From: Sphingomonadales bacterium
Lineage (GTDB): Bacteria > Pseudomonadota > Alphaproteobacteria > Sphingomonadales > Sphingomonadaceae
Assembly (NCBI GenBank): GCA_027483465.1
Contig: JAIXUQ010000099.1
Location: 1 to 64,000, forward strand
Direction of reading: 5' to 3'
DNA: 64,000 nucleotides
Shown here: piece by piece, positions 61,275 through 64,000 of the stretch
Layout of the letters: the number at the start of each line of letters is the position of its first letter
How positions within the stretch are numbered: the first letter of the stretch is position 1
The notes under the pieces: generated by a model
The model's database searches: none
The model's input: only the letters and a program-made list of their open reading frames with translations
Told to the model about the DNA's origin: nothing
Position numbers and translations under genes: made by a program

Positions 61275-62444
61275 TCAGACCAGCCTGACTCGCCCTGTCA
61301 AAAGATTCTGCATCATCCCCTCCTTGATCGCCCGCGCCTTGGCGAGGCGGGCTTCGAGGGTTTGGATTTCGGCGTCCATATCAGACAGGACGGCGGCAAT
61401 GGCATGTTGTTCCTTTAGCGATGGAAACGGCAATACAGCGTCACGAACTTGACGAAGGCTTATCTGCGGGTACGCCTGACCAGTTACAATCGAATTGAAA
61501 TATTTCACATATTTCTGCTGCGAGAGCTGATGAAACACATATTCACCGTTCGAGCTTTCGGACGAAACCCTTATCCTTGCGATATGCTGGTTGATATTAC
61601 CGAATCCGAATTCGGCTGGGAGTCGGACTACTCGGCCAACATTTCCAGTAATTGTTACAAGAACGTCTCCTGATCTAACCTCGCTCCTATTCAACATCTT
61701 ATGGGCATCCTCGCAGATAAACATTGACTGCGATAAATCTAAACCCAGAGGGCCGACGCACTCACTCCTTAAAAACAAAACCCCGTGCCTCTGCCATTCA
61801 AACCCGTACGTCGTAGGAGTCGCGCCCTTGGTAATAAACGCGGAGACGCTGCCGAGCGACTTATACTCCCACTCCCCCGAAAAGCCCGGGAGGCGGCGGC
61901 GGGCGGTGAGGAGGTCTTGCATCGCGCCCTGCTTGATCAGGCGCTTCTTGGCGATCAGCCGCTCCAACCCCGCCACCACCCCATCCGCATCCGACAGCGC
62001 GGCGACCACTCGCTCTTGTTCACTGCAGTCTATTGGGAACATGATTTCCATGTCCGCAATCATCTCTCGGCGAACGGAGTCGACAGACGATTTAGCTGTC
62101 ATGGCCATGATACGGTCATAAAAAAAATAGCTAAAGTAGTAGAAGAAATACCGACCGCTGACCCCTTCCGAAAAACTGTGCATCAGATAAACGCGCTGAT
62201 GGAAGTCAAATTTCCCATTAATGTAGTGAAAAATCTTACCCGTTCCGACGCCGTCGCCAGCCGTCAGGACGCCTTCGCCATCGAACCCTATCGAGTTGAT
62301 GCGTTCCACGGTTTGGGAACGGACGAAGAACGGATAAAGGCCGCTGTCCACGCGATCCTTAGTATCCTTATCGCCAGTCGTGATCCGCGCGACGGCCTTT
62401 ATAAACTTTCGGTCCCACCCTGCTGGGATTGTCGGCACGGTCAT
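61275..62444 (-). CDS. hsdS: Type I restriction-modification specificity subunit
   Basis: 389 residues with two target-recognition domains separated by the conserved helical spacer (EQERVVAALSDADGVVAGLE ... LLTARRRLPGF) and closed by its copy at the C-terminus (EQHAIAAVLSDMDAEIQTLE ... LLTGRVRLV). The target-recognition regions are AT-rich compared with hsdR and hsdM, as usual for exchangeable specificity modules. HsdS sets the DNA sequence methylated and cut. It overlaps hsdM by four bases. Confidence 0.93.
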   Translation of the reverse strand: MTVPTIPAGWDRKFIKAVARITTGDKDTKDRVDSGLYPFFVRSQTVERINSIGFDGEGVLTAGDGVGTGKIFHYINGKFDFHQRVYLMHSFSEGVSGRYFFYYFSYFFYDRIMAMTAKSSVDSVRREMIADMEIMFPIDCSEQERVVAALSDADGVVAGLERLIAKKRLIKQGAMQDLLTARRRLPGFSGEWEYKSLGSVSAFITKGATPTTYGFEWQRHGVLFLRSECVGPLGLDLSQSMFICEDAHKMLNRSEVRSGDVLVTITGNVGRVVRLPAEFGFGNINQHIARIRVSSESSNGEYVFHQLSQQKYVKYFNSIVTGQAYPQISLRQVRDAVLPFPSLKEQHAIAAVLSDMDAEIQTLEARLAKARAIKEGMMQNLLTGRVRLV

Positions 62445-64000
62445 CCCGCGACTCCCATCGCCGCCAGATGCCCGACCACCCGCGCCTCCAGCCCAGCCAA
62501 TTCATCGACGATCTGCGGCAAGGTCTTACCATAGCGCTCCGTCAGCACCCGCACGCGCGCTGTCAGCGCCTCGGTTCGCGCCTCCACCTCGGAATCGATC
62601 GCAGACGTGATGTCGGCCAGCCACTTGTCCTCCACCACCAGGGTGCGGATCTCGGCCTCGGTCAACCTGGGATAGCGTTTCAGCACTGCCTCGGTCAGAT
62701 CGGTATCAGCCTCCTTGGCGGCCTTCTTCGCCGCCGCCTCGTCGGCAACCAGCTTGGCGGCCTGCCTCAACAGCTTCCTCTCATCTGCATCGGCATCGCC
62801 CGACTTATCCCGCGCCTTCACCGATGCGGCGGTCAGCTTGCCGGTGTCAGACAGGGCGGATTCAAGCAGGCCACCCTCCCCGCCATACTCTTCCACCAGT
62901 TCGTCGATCTCGCGGCCCAAGTCCTCGGCGCGGACAGTAGCAGCATCCAGCTTGGCCTGCAGCTCGGGAAAGAGGCGGGCAATCACCAGCGCCGGCGGGA
63001 TGACATCGGCGACCAGCCGGGCCTTGCCCACCACCAGATCGCCCTCTTCCAACCATTTCACCTTGCCATCGCTGCCGGTTTCCTTGCGCGCCTCCCGCAA
63101 TTCCCGCGCCGCCAGCCAGCCATCGCCGGCGATGATGAACACATCATCCTGCATGGTGTCGGCCCAGTAGGACATGAGCCGCTGATAGGCCTCATATTTG
63201 TCGATCAGCGGCGCGGCCTCGAACCGGGCCAGCATGTCTTCGGCGATGCTGTGGATCAGGTCTTTCGGATGATCGCCCTGCTGGATACCCTCAAGGGCCG
63301 GCCTGTTGGCGGCAATCCAGCCGTCCAGGATTGCCGTCACCTGCGCGCGGAAGGCGGCGAAATCCGGGTGGTTGCGGATGGTCGCCCGCACCTGATCCGG
63401 CGCCACCAGCGGATCGGCATAGCCGGCGCGGGCATTGGGCCCGAACAGCGTGGCCCGCAACGTGGGCATCACCGCCCAGAAATCGCCCAGGGCATCCACA
63501 TCCCGTTCTGGCACGCCGCCATGCAGATGGGCACTGATGTCCTGCAGGTCCTCAGGCTCCGACCCGTCAATGTAGCGCGGGATATTGAGGTTGAAATCAT
63601 TGCGCACGATCTCGGCAAAGGGGACAAGGCGGGAATAGCCGGGGATCGCCTCTGCCTTGGTGAAGGCATCGATGATCTTGTGGATGTCCCGCTCCCGCAG
63701 GCGGTTCTTGTTGCCATCCTTCACAAAACCCTTGGAGGCATCGATCATGAACACCGGCCGGTTGGCAGTGGCCTCCGACTTGTCGAGCACGATGATGGAG
63801 GCCGGGATGCCGGTGCCATAAAACAGGTTGGCCGGCAGACCGATGATGCCCTTGATATAGCCGCGCTTGAGGATGCGTTCGCGCAGGCGCGCCTCGGCAT
63901 TGCCGCGAAACAGCACGCCGTGCGGCAGGATGACGGCGCCGGAACCGGTGGCCTTCATCGACGCAAGGATATGCAGCAAAAAGGCGAAATCGCCGTTCTT
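62441..64000 (-). CDS. hsdM: Type I restriction-modification methyltransferase, C-terminal part
   Basis: The reading frame continues beyond the right end of the window, so only the C-terminal 519 residues are seen. GAVILPHGVLFRGNAEARLR, IKGIIGLPANLFYGTGIPAS, NDFNLNIPRYID and the C-terminal helical region are typical for HsdM. The catalytic NPPF motif must lie just outside the window. It methylates adenine together with HsdS and precedes hsdS with an ATGA overlap. Confidence 0.93.
   Translation of the reverse strand, partial: KNGDFAFLLHILASMKATGSGAVILPHGVLFRGNAEARLRERILKRGYIKGIIGLPANLFYGTGIPASIIVLDKSEATANRPVFMIDASKGFVKDGNKNRLRERDIHKIIDAFTKAEAIPGYSRLVPFAEIVRNDFNLNIPRYIDGSEPEDLQDISAHLHGGVPERDVDALGDFWAVMPTLRATLFGPNARAGYADPLVAPDQVRATIRNHPDFAAFRAQVTAILDGWIAANRPALEGIQQGDHPKDLIHSIAEDMLARFEAAPLIDKYEAYQRLMSYWADTMQDDVFIIAGDGWLAARELREARKETGSDGKVKWLEEGDLVVGKARLVADVIPPALVIARLFPELQAKLDAATVRAEDLGREIDELVEEYGGEGGLLESALSDTGKLTAASVKARDKSGDADADERKLLRQAAKLVADEAAAKKAAKEADTDLTEAVLKRYPRLTEAEIRTLVVEDKWLADITSAIDSEVEARTEALTARVRVLTERYGKTLPQIVDELAGLEARVVGHLAAMGVAG

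Overview
The window is GC-rich DNA with tightly packed, translationally coupled genes and a TonB-dependent receptor. It contains a nearly complete steroid-nucleus catabolic set, organised as expected for a sphingomonad (alphaproteobacterium, Novosphingobium/Sphingobium-like). The taxonomic call is inference from gene content and protein style; no rRNA or marker gene is present.

Layout. (1) 1-4.7 kb is a decayed left flank: an unidentified gene, a frameshifted DUF4238 gene, and a mosaic of IS66, IS21 and IS3 remnants, including a reading frame fused from IS66 tnpC and IS21 istA. (2) 4.7-55.4 kb is a steroid/bile-salt catabolic island. It starts with a DCC-family protein, a FadD19-like CoA ligase, a GMC oxidoreductase, an alkylsulfatase, and a TonB receptor with two Old Yellow Enzyme-type reductases. 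Next come a KshA-like Rieske oxygenase and two tandem Lrp/AsnC regulators. A minus-strand operon (26.8-19.7 kb) carries an SDR, CoA ligase, amidohydrolase-fold protein, second Rieske oxygenase, Tat-type amidase, small membrane protein and SDR. It resembles the side-chain cluster described for bile-salt-degrading Sphingomonadaceae. Two KstD-type flavoproteins, two SnoaL-like proteins and further SDRs follow. (3) From a divergent promoter at 39.1-39.35 kb, hsaA-D-B-E-G-F plus a KstD-like gene run left. A 16-gene operon runs right: SDR, hsaC, ipdA, ipdB, ech, ipdC, echA20, two fadE, fadA6, SDR, ipdE2, ipdE1, ipdF, maoC and fadD3. (4) 55.5-64 kb is a right flank with an AT-hook/coiled-coil protein, an AT-rich gap holding a perfect inverted repeat, and a type I restriction-modification system whose hsdR overlaps a YgjP/SprT-like metallopeptidase gene.

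How it works together. The Rieske and KstD enzymes open ring B of a 3-ketosteroid. HsaA/B hydroxylate ring A, HsaC cleaves it and HsaD hydrolyses the product; HsaE/F/G take the C5 piece to pyruvate and propionyl-CoA. FadD3 activates the remaining indanedione propionate (HIP), and IpdF, IpdE1/E2, EchA20, IpdC, IpdA/B and FadA6 degrade rings C and D. The SnoaL-like proteins, the amidase/Rieske/ligase operon and the enone reductases suggest that bile salts (7-hydroxylated, C5 carboxylic side chain) are among the substrates.

The most notable new signal is a short repeated operator, consensus about TTTACGCATA, often paired as an inverted repeat. It occurs in nearly every promoter region of the island, including that of the two Lrp/AsnC genes, and I did not find it in the flanking IS or restriction regions. 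I propose that these regulators control the island through this box.
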